Below are positions 19,801 through 27,086 of a DNA stretch of 64,000 nt, in pieces (position 1 is the first letter of the stretch; each line of letters opens with the position of its first letter). Location: positions 169,076 through 233,075 of the forward strand of contig NZ_JASCIR010000009.1 in assembly GCF_029968095.1 (NCBI RefSeq), given 5' to 3'. A program made the translations under genes and the position numbers. This DNA is from Streptomyces solicavernae (lineage in GTDB: Bacteria; Actinomycetota; Actinomycetes; Streptomycetales; Streptomycetaceae). The notes beneath the pieces are model-generated. The model did not search any database, was not told the origin of the DNA, and worked only from the letters and a program-made list of their open reading frames with translations.

Positions 19801-20149
19801 GGTCGCCGTCGGCGAGTGCGCGGGCGCCCTCCCCTGCGAGGCGTTCAAAACGGTGCGCGTCCACGTCGTCCGGGGCGGCGGCGAGCCGGTAGCCGCCGCC
19901 CTCGACGGACTCGACGGCCGTGTGCCCGAGCGACCGGCGGAGCCGTCCGACGAGCGCCTGCAGCGCGGCGGTCGCGTCGGCGGGCTCGTCGCCGTCCCAC
20001 ACCTCGGCGACGAGCTGTCCGACCGGCACGGTCCGCCCGGCGCGCAGCGCGAGCACGGTGAGCAGGGCGCGAAGCCGCGGCCCGCCGACCGCGACGGCGC
20101 CGCCGTCGGCGCGGACTGCCTGGGTGGTGCCGAGAATGGAGTAGCGCAC
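16805..20149 (-). CDS. AfsR/SARP-type regulator: BTAD-NB-ARC-TPR (STAND ATPase)
   Basis: 1114 residues from the GTG at 20149 (VRYSILGTTQAVR). An N-terminal OmpR-like winged helix (RLRALLTVLALRAGRTVPVGQL, LVGRLRRSLG) is followed by a BTAD domain to about residue 245. A NB-ARC ATPase follows with P-loop LLGPGGAGKTRLS near residue 290, LLLLDNCEHVV and the GLPLAVELAAARL motif. The C-terminal half is TPR-like. Such proteins activate antibiotic or development genes. The longer frame upstream reads across the divergent M50 gene promoter and is not coding-like. It faces the drrAB-like operon, but no biosynthetic cluster is visible, so the target is unknown. Confidence 0.92.
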   Translation of the reverse strand: MRYSILGTTQAVRADGGAVAVGGPRLRALLTVLALRAGRTVPVGQLVAEVWDGDEPADATAALQALVGRLRRSLGHTAVESVEGGGYRLAAAPDDVDAHRFERLAGEGARALADGDPAKAAALLDDALALWRGPALADLPDRTADAARLDARHLDARRTRLAAALGLGRAEQSLPELTALCAEHPLDEPLQALRLRALRDAGRAAEALAAYEQVRGELAAQLGADPGAELRSLHGELLAGPAVPGPAGTDAPAARGNLRTRLTSFVGREADIEALRGDLGRARLVTLLGPGGAGKTRLSQEAAEALPVPDGVWLAELAPVAAAAAATDAAAVPEAVLTALGGRRTVLYGMGAEELRAGADQGGGDPLVRLAEHCAPRRMLLLLDNCEHVVESAARTVEYLLAHCPQLTVLATSREPLGVPGEWVRPVEPLPEPVALRLLADRGAAARPGFRTEDDPEACAEICRRLDGLPLAVELAAARLRSLTPRQIADRLDDRFRLLTSGSRTVLPRQQTLRAVVDWSWELLDAHERAVLQRLSVFAGGCELDAAEAVCGGAPTGPEQPGGEAACTLDLHVDRRDVTELIGSLVDKSLVVAAPSDAGTMRYRLLETVAEYAGAHLDAAGDRPAAEHAHLVHYRELARRADPELRTGRQKQAIARIEREYENLRTALRRATDAGDEQEALCLVLSLCWYWQMRDLRSESRHWSAVVSTLGPDPFAEPVEPAPPLAERCTAKPPPMVPEQLTEARRGVRLMQIASMDHRSNDWYRPENEQRLQGIVAAYRPGLPQTCWSPGGFWMFAVLLTGRPDDLRTLLDRNVETCRAHGFRWELAGMLQLRANILANRSAWGGDADRDATEALALFTELGDSWGAAEALSARGEAWERRGGLALAERDFTAAVEHAEAIGAAAQAAVLRVRLAGIMLETGQPEQGEAMLWQILHEAGDTFSEAVPAARVHLAGRLGESGRRDEAREQLDLLWDQYFSGPAVMFKGVLHGIYGWLDILDGRHEEAYTHGKAAFDWSQDPVAAMVAPHMASIQLALCAWALAGRGGSEAAYRGARLLGAADAKQPPGHRPARQERLQREAAEQAVREILGDEAYERGHAEGGGLSAEEAAALL
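16814..16846. terminator. Hairpin in the 3' end of the SARP gene, possible terminator for the ABC operon
   Basis: GGCGGCGGCCTCT (16814-16826) pairs perfectly with 16834-16846 across a 7-base loop. It lies inside the last codons of the convergent regulator gene, after the heptamer array. Could also be codon-driven symmetry (Ala/Glu/Gly codons). Confidence 0.4.
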
Positions 20150-20196
20150 CGGGCCATTCTCCCCGTCGCCGTGCGGTGCCCGCGCACGCGTACGAA

Positions 20197-20242
20197 ATCC
20201 AGCCCGTCCGGAGTTTGAGGGCGAGCCCGGAGGGCGATCACG
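20197..20242 (+). repeat. Second partial copy of the dispersed intergenic repeat
   Basis: CAGCCCGTCCGG, TTGAGGGCGAGCCCG and AGGGCGAT match in order the block at 700-775. It lies in the divergent gap between the SARP gene and the M50 protease gene. Confidence 0.5.
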
Positions 20243-20287
20243 GTCACCGAGGCGACCCCGCCGCACAGCCCGCCGAGGAGACCCCGT

Positions 20288-21082
20288 ATGACGACCGCCC
20301 TCACCCGCAGCGACCGCCGCCCCAGCCCCGTCTTCCTGGGCATCGCCGCCGTCACGGCCGCCGCCGGATGGGCGACGTGGACGGGGTTCGCGGCGAACAC
20401 CGGCCTCGCGGTGTTCCTGTTCGTCACCGGCGCCTGGGTCGTCTCGCTCTGCCTGCACGAGTACGCGCACGCCCGCACCGCCCTGCACAGCGGGGACATC
20501 TCGGTCGGCGCGAAGGGCTATCTGACGCTGAACCCGCTGAAGTACACGCACGCGCTGCTGAGCATCGTGCTGCCCGTGGTGTTCGTGATCATGGGCGGGA
20601 TCGGGCTGCCCGGCGGCGCCGTGTTCATCGAGCGGAGCCGGATCAGGGGCCGCTGGCGGCACAGCCTGATCTCGGCGGTGGGTCCGCTGGCCAACGTCGC
20701 GTTCGCGGTGGTGTGCACGGCGCCGTTCTGGCTGGACGCGCTGGCGGGCGTACCGCCGGCGTTCCGGTACGCGCTGGCGTTCCTGGCGCTGCTGCAGGTG
20801 ACGGCGGCGCTGCTGAACTTCCTGCCGGTGCCGGGCCTGGACGGGTACGGGGTGATCGAGCCCTGGCTGTCGCGGAAGGTCCGCCGCCAGGTGGAGCCGT
20901 TCGCGCCGTTCGGGCTGCTCGCGGTCTTCGCGGTGCTGTGGATCCCGGAGGTCAACATCGCGTTCTTCGACGCGATCGACGTCCTGCTTCGCGTCCTCGG
21001 CATCGAGGAGCCGGCGGCGTACTGCGGCCAGAACCTCTACCGCTTCTGGCGGGCGGACAGCCCGGTCTGCGTCAGCGGCTGA
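20288..21082 (+). CDS. Site-2-protease family zinc metalloprotease (M50)
   Basis: 264 residues, five or six hydrophobic helices. The zinc-binding motif HEYAHAR is at residues 57-63, preceded by VVSLCL. The family NPLKYTHALLSI segment and a second metal-site motif LLNFLPVPGLDGYG near residue 180 are present. M50 enzymes cleave substrates inside the membrane. No PDZ domain is visible. Convergent with the small membrane protein at 21072; the two coding ends overlap by 11 bases. Confidence 0.92.
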   Translation: MTTALTRSDRRPSPVFLGIAAVTAAAGWATWTGFAANTGLAVFLFVTGAWVVSLCLHEYAHARTALHSGDISVGAKGYLTLNPLKYTHALLSIVLPVVFVIMGGIGLPGGAVFIERSRIRGRWRHSLISAVGPLANVAFAVVCTAPFWLDALAGVPPAFRYALAFLALLQVTAALLNFLPVPGLDGYGVIEPWLSRKVRRQVEPFAPFGLLAVFAVLWIPEVNIAFFDAIDVLLRVLGIEEPAAYCGQNLYRFWRADSPVCVSG

Positions 21083-21269
21083 CGGCGGCCGCGTCGGCCT
21101 GCGCCTTCTCGGCCCTGCCCTTGCGCAGGTAGTACCAGGTCATGTTGGACGAGAGGCCGGCGATCAGCACCCAGACGATGCCGAGCCAGCTGCCCTCGAC
21201 GAAGGAGACCACGGCCGCGGCGACGGCGAGGACGCAGACGACAAGGGCGTACAGAGCGAGGCGGGGCAT
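21072..21269 (-). CDS. Small two-helix membrane protein
   Basis: 65 residues: MPRLALYALVVCVLAVAAAV forms one helix and SWLGIVWVLIAGLSSNMTWYYL a second, followed by a charged tail ending AAAVSR. It resembles small conserved streptomycete membrane proteins of unknown role. It overlaps the M50 gene by 11 nt in convergent orientation. Confidence 0.75.
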   Translation of the reverse strand: MPRLALYALVVCVLAVAAAVVSFVEGSWLGIVWVLIAGLSSNMTWYYLRKGRAEKAQADAAAVSR

Positions 21270-21349
21270 GGGGGTCGGCTCCTGTCCGGATACATGCGGT
21301 TCGTACGCCGTCCAGTGTCCCCCATGCCCCGCCGGGGTCCGCAGCCCGC

Positions 21350-22087
21350 CTACACGTCGGTGACGCGCAGGCCCGCGTGCGCCTTGTAGCGCCGGTTCAC
21401 GGAGATCAGGTTGGCGACAAGCGACTCCACCTGGTGGGCGTTGCGAAGGCGCCCGGCGAAGACGCCGCGCATGCCGGGGATGCGGGCGGCGAGGGCCTGC
21501 ACGAGGTCGGTGTCGGCGCGGGTCTCGCCGAGCACCATCACGTCGGTGTCGATCTCGTCGAGGGATGCGTCCTGGAGCAGCACGGCCGACAGGTGGTGGA
21601 AGGCGGCGGTGACCCGGGAGTCCGGGAGCAGCGCGGCGGCCTGCTCGGCGGCGCTGCCCTCCTCGGGCTTCAGGGCGTACGCGCCCTTCTTGTCGAAGCC
21701 CAGCGGGTTGACGCAGTCCACGACGAGCTTCCCGGCCAGCTCCTCGCGCAGCGATTCAAGGGTCTTGGCGTGCCCGTCCCACGGCACCGCGACGATCACG
21801 ATGTCGCAGCGGCGGGCGCACTCGGCGTTGTCGGCGCCCTCGACGCCGAGGCCGAGCTCGTCGGCCGCGGCCCGGGCTCGCTCGGCGGCGCGGGAGCCGA
21901 TGACGACCTTCTGGCCGGCGCGCGCGAGCCGGTAGGCGAGGCCGCGGCCCTGGTCGCCGGTGCCGCCGAGCACGCCGACGACGAGCCCGGACACGTCGGG
22001 AAGGTCCCAGGGGTCCTTCGCCGGAGCCTTGCCTTGCGCCTGGGACGGAGCGGACGGGGCCTCTTGAGCAGCATCGTGGGAAGTCAT
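21350..22087 (-). CDS. npdG: NADPH-dependent F420 reductase (F420:NADP+ oxidoreductase)
   Basis: 245 residues. A 30-residue Ala/Pro-rich N-terminus precedes the Rossmann motif VGVLGGTGDQGRGLAYRLA, then VIGSRAAERA (NADP phosphate binding), VIVAVPWDGH and LVVDCVNPLGF. The C-terminal part has FHHLSAVLL and GVFAGRLRNAHQVESLVANLISVN, typical of Fno/NpdG. It moves hydride between NADPH and coenzyme F420. The ATG at 22087 was chosen because the upstream frame is antisense to another gene. Confidence 0.94.
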   Translation of the reverse strand: MTSHDAAQEAPSAPSQAQGKAPAKDPWDLPDVSGLVVGVLGGTGDQGRGLAYRLARAGQKVVIGSRAAERARAAADELGLGVEGADNAECARRCDIVIVAVPWDGHAKTLESLREELAGKLVVDCVNPLGFDKKGAYALKPEEGSAAEQAAALLPDSRVTAAFHHLSAVLLQDASLDEIDTDVMVLGETRADTDLVQALAARIPGMRGVFAGRLRNAHQVESLVANLISVNRRYKAHAGLRVTDV

Positions 22088-22232
22088 ACGGCGACGATAC
22101 TTGCCGGTAGGCGGCGCTGGCGTACGGAATCCGCGCTCGTGTGCGAACCCGCGGCCGCAACCACGGCCCCGGGCCTTTGAGTTGGGGCAAGTCCCGGACA
22201 GCCGCCGGGCACGGGAGGCAGCATGCGGGGCC

Positions 22233-22841
22233 ATGGACGCCGTACGGGTCGCGCTGCTGCGCGAAGTGCTCGCCGGAACGGAATGGCCGCGCGCCACCCG
22301 CCGCTTCGCGGGGGCGCTGCGCGGCTCGGTGGTGCCGCACGGCGGCGGGCTGCTGCTCGTGGGGACGAGCGGGTACGAGCCCTGGCACCTGGCCGCGCAC
22401 CTGGTGGACGAGGCCGCCTGGTCGGGAACGCCCGAGCTGCGGCCCACGCTGGTGCGGCACCGGGTGCGGCCCGGGGATCCGGCGCATCTGTCGGTGGGCC
22501 TCGGCCGGATCGAGGCGGCGCGGCGCGGCGAGACGCTGCTCGTGGTCGCGCCGGACGACCCCGGCGGCGGCCTGCTCGAACGGGTCCACGACGCGCGCAG
22601 GGCGGGGGCGACGGTGCTCGCCCTGGAGTCGGGCGACCGCGAGCTGAACCGCCTCGCGCACGAGGCGCTGACCGTGCCCGAGGAGCCGGAGCTCGACCTG
22701 GACACGGTGCAGCACCTGGTGAGCGCGGCGGCCGGCGAGAACGCGCTGCCCGCGCCGGCCCCGCGCGGGCGCCGCGGCCTGCGGGACCGGCTGTCCCGGC
22801 TCGCGGATCAGCTGACGGAGCCGCCGCCCGCCCGCTGGTGA
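22233..22841 (+). CDS. Conserved hypothetical protein, nucleotide- or sugar-phosphate-binding fold possible
   Basis: 202 residues starting MDAVRVALLREVLAGTEWP. The pattern GGGLLLVGTSGYEPWHLAAHL, GRIEAARRGETLLVVAPDD and DARRAGATVLALESGDREL looks like alternating beta strands and helices with glycine loops, as in SIS-like or Rossmann folds. That is structural guesswork. The C-terminal part is Arg/Pro-rich. I do not recognise a named family. It is divergent from npdG. Confidence 0.8.
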   Translation: MDAVRVALLREVLAGTEWPRATRRFAGALRGSVVPHGGGLLLVGTSGYEPWHLAAHLVDEAAWSGTPELRPTLVRHRVRPGDPAHLSVGLGRIEAARRGETLLVVAPDDPGGGLLERVHDARRAGATVLALESGDRELNRLAHEALTVPEEPELDLDTVQHLVSAAAGENALPAPAPRGRRGLRDRLSRLADQLTEPPPARW

Positions 22842-22872
22842 GCCGGGACGGTCACCCGGGGGTGCCGGGTTG

Positions 22873-22926
22873 CTCGGGGATGCCCGAACGCTCGCGGATG
22901 CCCGATCACTCGGGGATGCCCGATCA
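22873..22926. repeat. 18-bp unit x3 ending exactly at the stop codon of the small gene
   Basis: Units at 22873-22890, 22891-22908 and 22909-22926 share the form CTCGGGGATGCCCGATCA with few changes. The last three bases of the third unit are the reverse complement of the TGA stop of the minus-strand gene at 22924-22926. Confidence 0.88.
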
Positions 22927-23154
22927 CTCAGTGGTGTCGGTCTCGCCCTTGCGGTCGTGCCACCTCGGGTCGGTCTCCCACTCCAGGTTCCGCTCCTGGG
23001 CGGTCTGCATCGCGTGCTCCGCCTCCACGCGGGAGGCGTACGGGCCGAAGCGGTCCTTGTTCGGACATTCCGGCCCCTCCTCGACCTTCCGGTGTTCGAG
23101 GCAGTAGTACCACTCTCCCGGTTTGCCGACCGTGCGCTTCTTGAACAGGGCCAT
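22924..23154 (-). CDS. Small conserved protein with possible CxxH-CxxxK zinc-like site
   Basis: 76 residues: [21 protein letters not shown], then [37 protein letters not shown]. The pattern [27 protein letters not shown] with Cys, His, Cys could bind a metal; the C-terminal helix resembles an SPOR-like ending. This is a familiar unnamed streptomycete protein. ATG 23154 is preceded by GAGGGG. It is divergent from map. Confidence 0.8.
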   Translation of the reverse strand: MALFKKRTVGKPGEWYYCLEHRKVEEGPECPNKDRFGPYASRVEAEHAMQTAQERNLEWETDPRWHDRKGETDTTE

Positions 23155-23218
23155 CACGGACCCCTCTCTGCCGCTCCGAGGATGGTTCCCGCCGCCATCG
23201 TGCCCCAAGCGCGCTGGA

Positions 23219-23231
23219 TACACTCACTGGC
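23219..23231 (+). promoter_or_regulatory. Likely -10 element of a leaderless map transcript
   Basis: TACACT at 23219-23224, eight bases before the ATG of map, with no SD between. Same geometry as at nadE. Confidence 0.45.
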
Positions 23232-24089
23232 ATGTCTGGCCAGTCGCTGCTCGTACCAGGGGAGCTCTCTCCCACCCGTTCCGTCCCCGGCAACATCCGC
23301 CGCCCCGAGTACGTGGGCAAGCCCGCGCCCACGCCGTACTCGGGCCCGGAGGTGCAGACCCCGGAGACCGTCGAACTGATGCGGACCGCGGGCCGTATCG
23401 CCGCGCAGGCCATGGCCGAGGCCGCGAAGTACATCGAGCCGGGCGTCACCACGGACAAGCTGGACGAGGTGGCGCACGCGTTCATGTGCGACCACGGCGC
23501 CTACCCCTCCACACTGGGCTACCGCGGCTTCCCCAAGTCGCTGTGCGCCTCGGTCAACGAGGTCATCTGCCACGGCATCCCGGACTCCACGGTGCTGCGC
23601 GACGGCGACATCGTGAACCTGGACGTGACGGCGTACATCGGTGGCGTGCACGGCGACAACAACGCCACGTACCTCTGCGGTGACGTGGACGAGGAGTCGA
23701 AGCTCCTGGTGGAGCGGACCCGGGAGGCGACCGCGCGGGCCATCAAGGCGGTCAGGCCGGGCCGCCAGATCAACATCATCGGCCGGGTCATCGAGTCGTA
23801 CGCGAAGCGGTTCGGCTACGGCGTCGTGCGGGACTTCACCGGGCACGGCATCAACTCGTCCTTCCACTCCGGCCTGATCGTGCCGCACTACGACAGCCCG
23901 CACGCCACGACGGTGATCAAGGCCGGCATGACGTTCACGATCGAGCCGATGCTCACGCTGGGCACGCACGAGTACGACATGTGGGACGACGGCTGGACCG
24001 TGGTCACCAAGGACCGGAAGCGGACCGCGCAGTTCGAGCACACGCTCGTGGTGACGGAGACGGGCGCGGACATCCTCACGCTGCCCTGA
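23232..24089 (+). CDS. map: Methionine aminopeptidase, type I
   Basis: 285 residues with an about 40-residue N-terminal extension carrying [13 protein letters not shown], a class 1c feature of actinobacteria. All five metal ligands are visible: Asp in [10 protein letters not shown], Asp in VHGDNNATY, His in FTGHGIN, Glu in TIEPML and Glu in FEHTLVV. The substrate-site His is in EVICHGIPD. It removes initiator Met from nascent proteins. Confidence 0.95.
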   Translation: MSGQSLLVPGELSPTRSVPGNIRRPEYVGKPAPTPYSGPEVQTPETVELMRTAGRIAAQAMAEAAKYIEPGVTTDKLDEVAHAFMCDHGAYPSTLGYRGFPKSLCASVNEVICHGIPDSTVLRDGDIVNLDVTAYIGGVHGDNNATYLCGDVDEESKLLVERTREATARAIKAVRPGRQINIIGRVIESYAKRFGYGVVRDFTGHGINSSFHSGLIVPHYDSPHATTVIKAGMTFTIEPMLTLGTHEYDMWDDGWTVVTKDRKRTAQFEHTLVVTETGADILTLP

Positions 24090-24116
24090 CACGCGTTTTC
24101 TCCGAGAGACGTTTTA

Positions 24117-24157
24117 CCGACAGTACGTCGGGAACTCCTTTACCGACAGCCCGTCGG
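24117..24157. promoter_or_regulatory. Two tandem near-identical 15-bp palindromes upstream of heme oxygenase
   Basis: CCGACAGTACGTCGG (24117-24131) and CCGACAGCCCGTCGG (24143-24157), centre to centre 26 bp, each preceded by TTTA. Two operator-like sites in the gap between map and the heme oxygenase gene. Could instead be short hairpins for map 3' processing. Confidence 0.55.
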
Positions 24158-24169
24158 AAACCAGTTGAC

Positions 24170-24183
24170 TTAGGTATGCCTAA
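24170..24183. promoter_or_regulatory. Iron box (DmdR/IdeR-type) upstream of heme oxygenase
   Basis: TTAGGTATGCCTAA has the TTAGG-N4-CCTAA arrangement found inside the 19-bp streptomycete iron box, and is flanked by C and G that extend the dyad. It overlaps the expected promoter 54 bases upstream of the ATG. Implies iron-dependent repression. Confidence 0.75.
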
Positions 24184-24236
24184 GCAGCAGGATCAGTGCT
24201 GGTTCCCAGCCCGCTCGGCACCGGAGGTCCACAGCC

Positions 24237-24902
24237 ATGTCCACCGCGTCCACGCCGTTCTCGACGCTCATCCGCACCGCGTCCCACGAGGCGCACACCG
24301 AGGCCGAGACCTCGACGTTCATGGGCGACCTGCTCGGCGGCCGCCTCGGCGTGGAGGCGTACACGCGCTACACGGAGCAGCTCTGGTTCGTGTACGGCGC
24401 GATGGAGAGCGGCATGGAGGCCCTGCGCGAGGACCCGGTTGCGGGCCCCTTCATCCGGCCCGAGCTGGAGCGCACGGCCGAGCTGGAGCGGGACCTGACG
24501 CATCTGCACGGAGACTCCGGGGACTGGCGCGAGGGCCTGCGCCCGCTGCCCGCGACGCAGGCGTACGTGGACCGGGTCGCCGAGTGCGCCCGCAGCTGGC
24601 CCGGCGGCTTCGTCGCCCACCACTACACCCGCTATCTCGGCGACCTCTCCGGCGGCCAGATCATCCGCGACAAGGCGGAGAAGACCTGGGGCTTCGCCCG
24701 CAAGGGCGACGGCGTGCGGTTCTACGTCTTCGAGGGCATCGCCAACCCGGCGGCGTTCAAGCGGAGTTACCGCGAACTGCTCGACGGGGTGCCGGTGGAC
24801 GACCTGGAGAAGATGCGGATCGTGGACGAGTGCAAGCGGGCGTTCGCGTTGAACACCGCCGTGTTCCGGGCCCTGGGCGAGGAGTTCCCGCTCAGCGCGT
24901 AA
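24237..24902 (+). CDS. Heme oxygenase (biliverdin-forming)
   Basis: 221 residues, all helical. The proximal heme His is in LIRTASHEAHTEAET near residue 18, and the distal-helix glycines are in YLGDLSGGQIIRDKA near residue 135. The C-terminal FNANxx-like segment AFALNTAVFRALGEEF is present. It opens heme to biliverdin, CO and Fe2+, supplying iron. GGAGG at 24222-24226 precedes the ATG. The iron box in the promoter agrees with an iron-scavenging role. Confidence 0.94.
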   Translation: MSTASTPFSTLIRTASHEAHTEAETSTFMGDLLGGRLGVEAYTRYTEQLWFVYGAMESGMEALREDPVAGPFIRPELERTAELERDLTHLHGDSGDWREGLRPLPATQAYVDRVAECARSWPGGFVAHHYTRYLGDLSGGQIIRDKAEKTWGFARKGDGVRFYVFEGIANPAAFKRSYRELLDGVPVDDLEKMRIVDECKRAFALNTAVFRALGEEFPLSA

Positions 24903-25074
24903 GGCGCACCCGGGGGCTCCGCCCCTGCCCAGGGCCGGCGAGCAGGCCGAGCCTTGGCGGTCGTCCAGGTCACGGTGTGGGCTCTGTATCCGATCCCGGC
25001 GGTTGTGCCGCCCCTGGCCCCGGTAGGGTTCCGAGCGTCAGTGGCGGCAGTTGGAGCGGAGCGAAAAGCAAGCG

Positions 25075-26070
25075 ATGAGCAGGCTGCGCAGGGTGAGTCG
25101 GCCGGCCGCGGCGGCAGCGGCGGTGACGGTGCTGGCCGTGACGGCGAGCGGGTGCGTGACGGTGCACGGGGAGCGGGAGGTCCTGCCGGCGGCGACGAAG
25201 GCCGAGGCCGCGCGGGCGCTCAAGGACTTCACGGAGGCGTACAACGCCGCGGAGGCCGCCGCCGACCCGGCCAAGGACGCGAAACAGGTCACCGGACCGT
25301 TCGGCGCGATCAACCAGGCGGGCCTGAAGGCGCGCGCGGAGCGGAAGAAGGACGGCGACGAGCTGACGGCGCCGACGCCCCTGAAGCTCGACGACGCGAA
25401 GTTCACCATCCCCAAACAGACCGGCTGGCCGCGCTGGTTCGTCGCGGACACCGACAGCAACAAGGACAAGAACGGCTCGTTCCGCTGGGTGATGGTCTTC
25501 ACCCGCGGCGGCCTCGACCAGTCGTGGGAGGCCTCGTACCTGGCGTTCGTGCCGCCCGCGAAGATGCCGGAGTTCAAGAAGGACAAGGACGGCTTCGCCG
25601 AGCCGGTCGACGTGGACGACGCGAAGCTCGCCGTCGCACCGAAGAACCTGAGCGAGGAGTTCGCCTCCTACCTGAAGGACGGCGGCGAGACCTTCGAGGA
25701 CGGCCCGTACACCTCGTCCTGGCGCACCAAGCGCGAGGAGGAGGCCGAGAAGGCGGGGCTGGTCACGCAGTACATCGACGAGCCGCACAACTCCGGTGAC
25801 TTCGCCCCGGTCGGGCTGCGCACGAAGAACGGCGGGGCCCTGGTGTTCTTCTCCACCCGCCACTACGAGAAGCGCACCGCCGCCGAGGGCCTGAACCTGC
25901 GCATCGGCCCGGACGTACGGGCGCTGATGAGGGGCGACGCGAAGAGCGCGGTCACCCTGGAGTCGGCGGCCGCCCAGACCGCCCTCGTACCGCCGAAGAA
26001 GGGCGGCACCACCTCGCAGGTGCGGGTGCTGAACCGGGTGCAGGGGCTCACGGGCGCGAAGGGCGAGTAG
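25075..26070 (+). CDS. Putative secreted lipoprotein, conserved hypothetical
   Basis: 331 residues. An N-terminal Arg-rich region and hydrophobic stretch end in the lipobox TASGC at about residue 27, so the mature protein is probably lipid-anchored outside the membrane. The rest alternates charged and beta-rich segments (WPRWFVADTDSNKDKNGSFR, LVFFSTRHYEKRT) with no motif I recognise. The start could be the TTG at 25051, eight codons earlier. A perfect 22-bp terminator follows at 26154-26202. Confidence 0.85.
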   Translation: MSRLRRVSRPAAAAAAVTVLAVTASGCVTVHGEREVLPAATKAEAARALKDFTEAYNAAEAAADPAKDAKQVTGPFGAINQAGLKARAERKKDGDELTAPTPLKLDDAKFTIPKQTGWPRWFVADTDSNKDKNGSFRWVMVFTRGGLDQSWEASYLAFVPPAKMPEFKKDKDGFAEPVDVDDAKLAVAPKNLSEEFASYLKDGGETFEDGPYTSSWRTKREEEAEKAGLVTQYIDEPHNSGDFAPVGLRTKNGGALVFFSTRHYEKRTAAEGLNLRIGPDVRALMRGDAKSAVTLESAAAQTALVPPKKGGTTSQVRVLNRVQGLTGAKGE

Positions 26071-26127
26071 GCGGGTAGGCGGGTACGCGCGTGGGCGCGT
26101 AGGCGTGGGCGCGTAGGCGTAGGGGGC
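26068..26127. repeat. Imprecise GTAGGCG-type repeats starting at a stop codon
   Basis: From the TAG of the lipoprotein gene the sequence reads GTAGGCGG, GTAGGCGG, GTACGCGC, GTGGGCGC, GTAGGCGTGGGCGCGTAGGCGTAGG. The units are 7-14 bp and imperfect. Confidence 0.7.
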
Positions 26128-26153
26128 GTACGCGCAGGCGAGCGGGGGTGCGA

Positions 26154-26202
26154 CGCGCGACGACGGCCGGGCGAGGGGGTCTCGCCCGGCCGTCGTCGCG
26201 CG
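26154..26202. terminator. Perfect 22-bp hairpin between convergent genes
   Basis: Left arm 26154-26175 (CGCGCGACGACGGCCGGGCG onward) pairs without mismatch with 26181-26202 across the 5-base loop GGGGT. It serves the lipoprotein gene on one side and the prim-pol-like gene on the other. Confidence 0.9.
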
Positions 26203-26216
26203 CAAGCGCGTGCAGC

Positions 26217-26951
26217 TCAGCCGCGCAGCGGCCAGGCCGCGCTCTCCGGCTCCGCGCCCGCGTCCGCATACCGCGCGATGGCGTCGGTGAGCGCTTCGAG
26301 GAGGGTCAGCGGCTCGGGCAGCGGATGCTCCGGGCCGCGCACCCAGTGCACGTCGAGCTCGCCGGGCAGGCGGGCGGGCGGCACCAGAACGTACGAACCC
26401 CGGCAGTGCCAACGCAGGCCGGGGTGTTCGTCCATCGTCTCGGGGTGGCAGTCCAGCTCACACGGCCACCATTCGTCCTCGTCCTCGGGGGTGCCGCGGG
26501 TCGCCGTGAAGAACATCATCCGGTCCCCGCCGGACTCGGCGACGGGGCCGACCTCGACGCCCGCCGCGAGCAGCCGCTCCAGGGCGCTGCGTCCGGCCTC
26601 GACCGGCACGTCCAGGACGTCGTGGACCATGCCCGTCGCGGTGATGAAGTTGGCCTCTACCTGGTGCTCGGCCCAGCGCTCGATCTGGGCGCGGTCGGTG
26701 GTGGACTGGGTCTGCCAGGCGAAGGAGAGCGGGTGCCGGGCGGGGGTGGGGCAGCCGATGCGCTCGCAGGAGCAGCGGTACCCGGCCGGGTGCGCGGCCG
26801 GGGCGAGCGGCAGCCCTGCCGCGGCCGCGGCTAGGAGCAGGGCCGTGCGGCCACCGCCGTCGTCGTCGGCCGCTTCCTTGGGGCGGCGGGCGCGCAGCCA
26901 CTGCGAGAACCTGCTCTGTCCGCCGGTCCGGCGGCCGAACTCCGCGCCCAT
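26217..26951 (-). CDS. Bifunctional DNA primase/polymerase-like protein
   Basis: 244 residues. It resembles the streptomycete family annotated as bifunctional primase/polymerase: ALLLAAAAAGLPLAPAAHPAG, a Cys-rich CSCERIGCPTPARHPLSFAW segment, the DRAQIERWAEHQVEANFITATG stretch, and HCRGSYVLVPPARLP near the C-terminus. The prim-pol catalytic Asp pair is not obvious by eye, so enzymatic activity is uncertain. The Cys cluster suggests zinc. Name from family memory. Confidence 0.75.
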   Translation of the reverse strand: MGAEFGRRTGGQSRFSQWLRARRPKEAADDDGGGRTALLLAAAAAGLPLAPAAHPAGYRCSCERIGCPTPARHPLSFAWQTQSTTDRAQIERWAEHQVEANFITATGMVHDVLDVPVEAGRSALERLLAAGVEVGPVAESGGDRMMFFTATRGTPEDEDEWWPCELDCHPETMDEHPGLRWHCRGSYVLVPPARLPGELDVHWVRGPEHPLPEPLTLLEALTDAIARYADAGAEPESAAWPLRG

Positions 26952-27086
26952 CTATCCCCTCACCTTGCTTCGTCCCGTCCGTCCATGGTGCCACCATCCT
27001 GCGCCCCGGGTGGCCGCACTCCTCAACCGGGGTACCGGGGGCGATGCGCGGCCTTGGGTGACGATGACGGGCGAGTCCGGACATAT

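Noticed and set aside
16805..20149. Antibiotic biosynthetic cluster suggested by the SARP regulator and drrAB-like exporter
   Set aside because: No polyketide, peptide or terpene synthase genes are within reach; the two units are convergent and separated by a repeat, so a cluster is not supported.
26073..26150. GTAGGCG repeats as an iteron-type replication origin
   Set aside because: Units are irregular, GC-rich, and have no neighbouring rep gene or AT-rich segment; better seen as another stop-proximal repeat.
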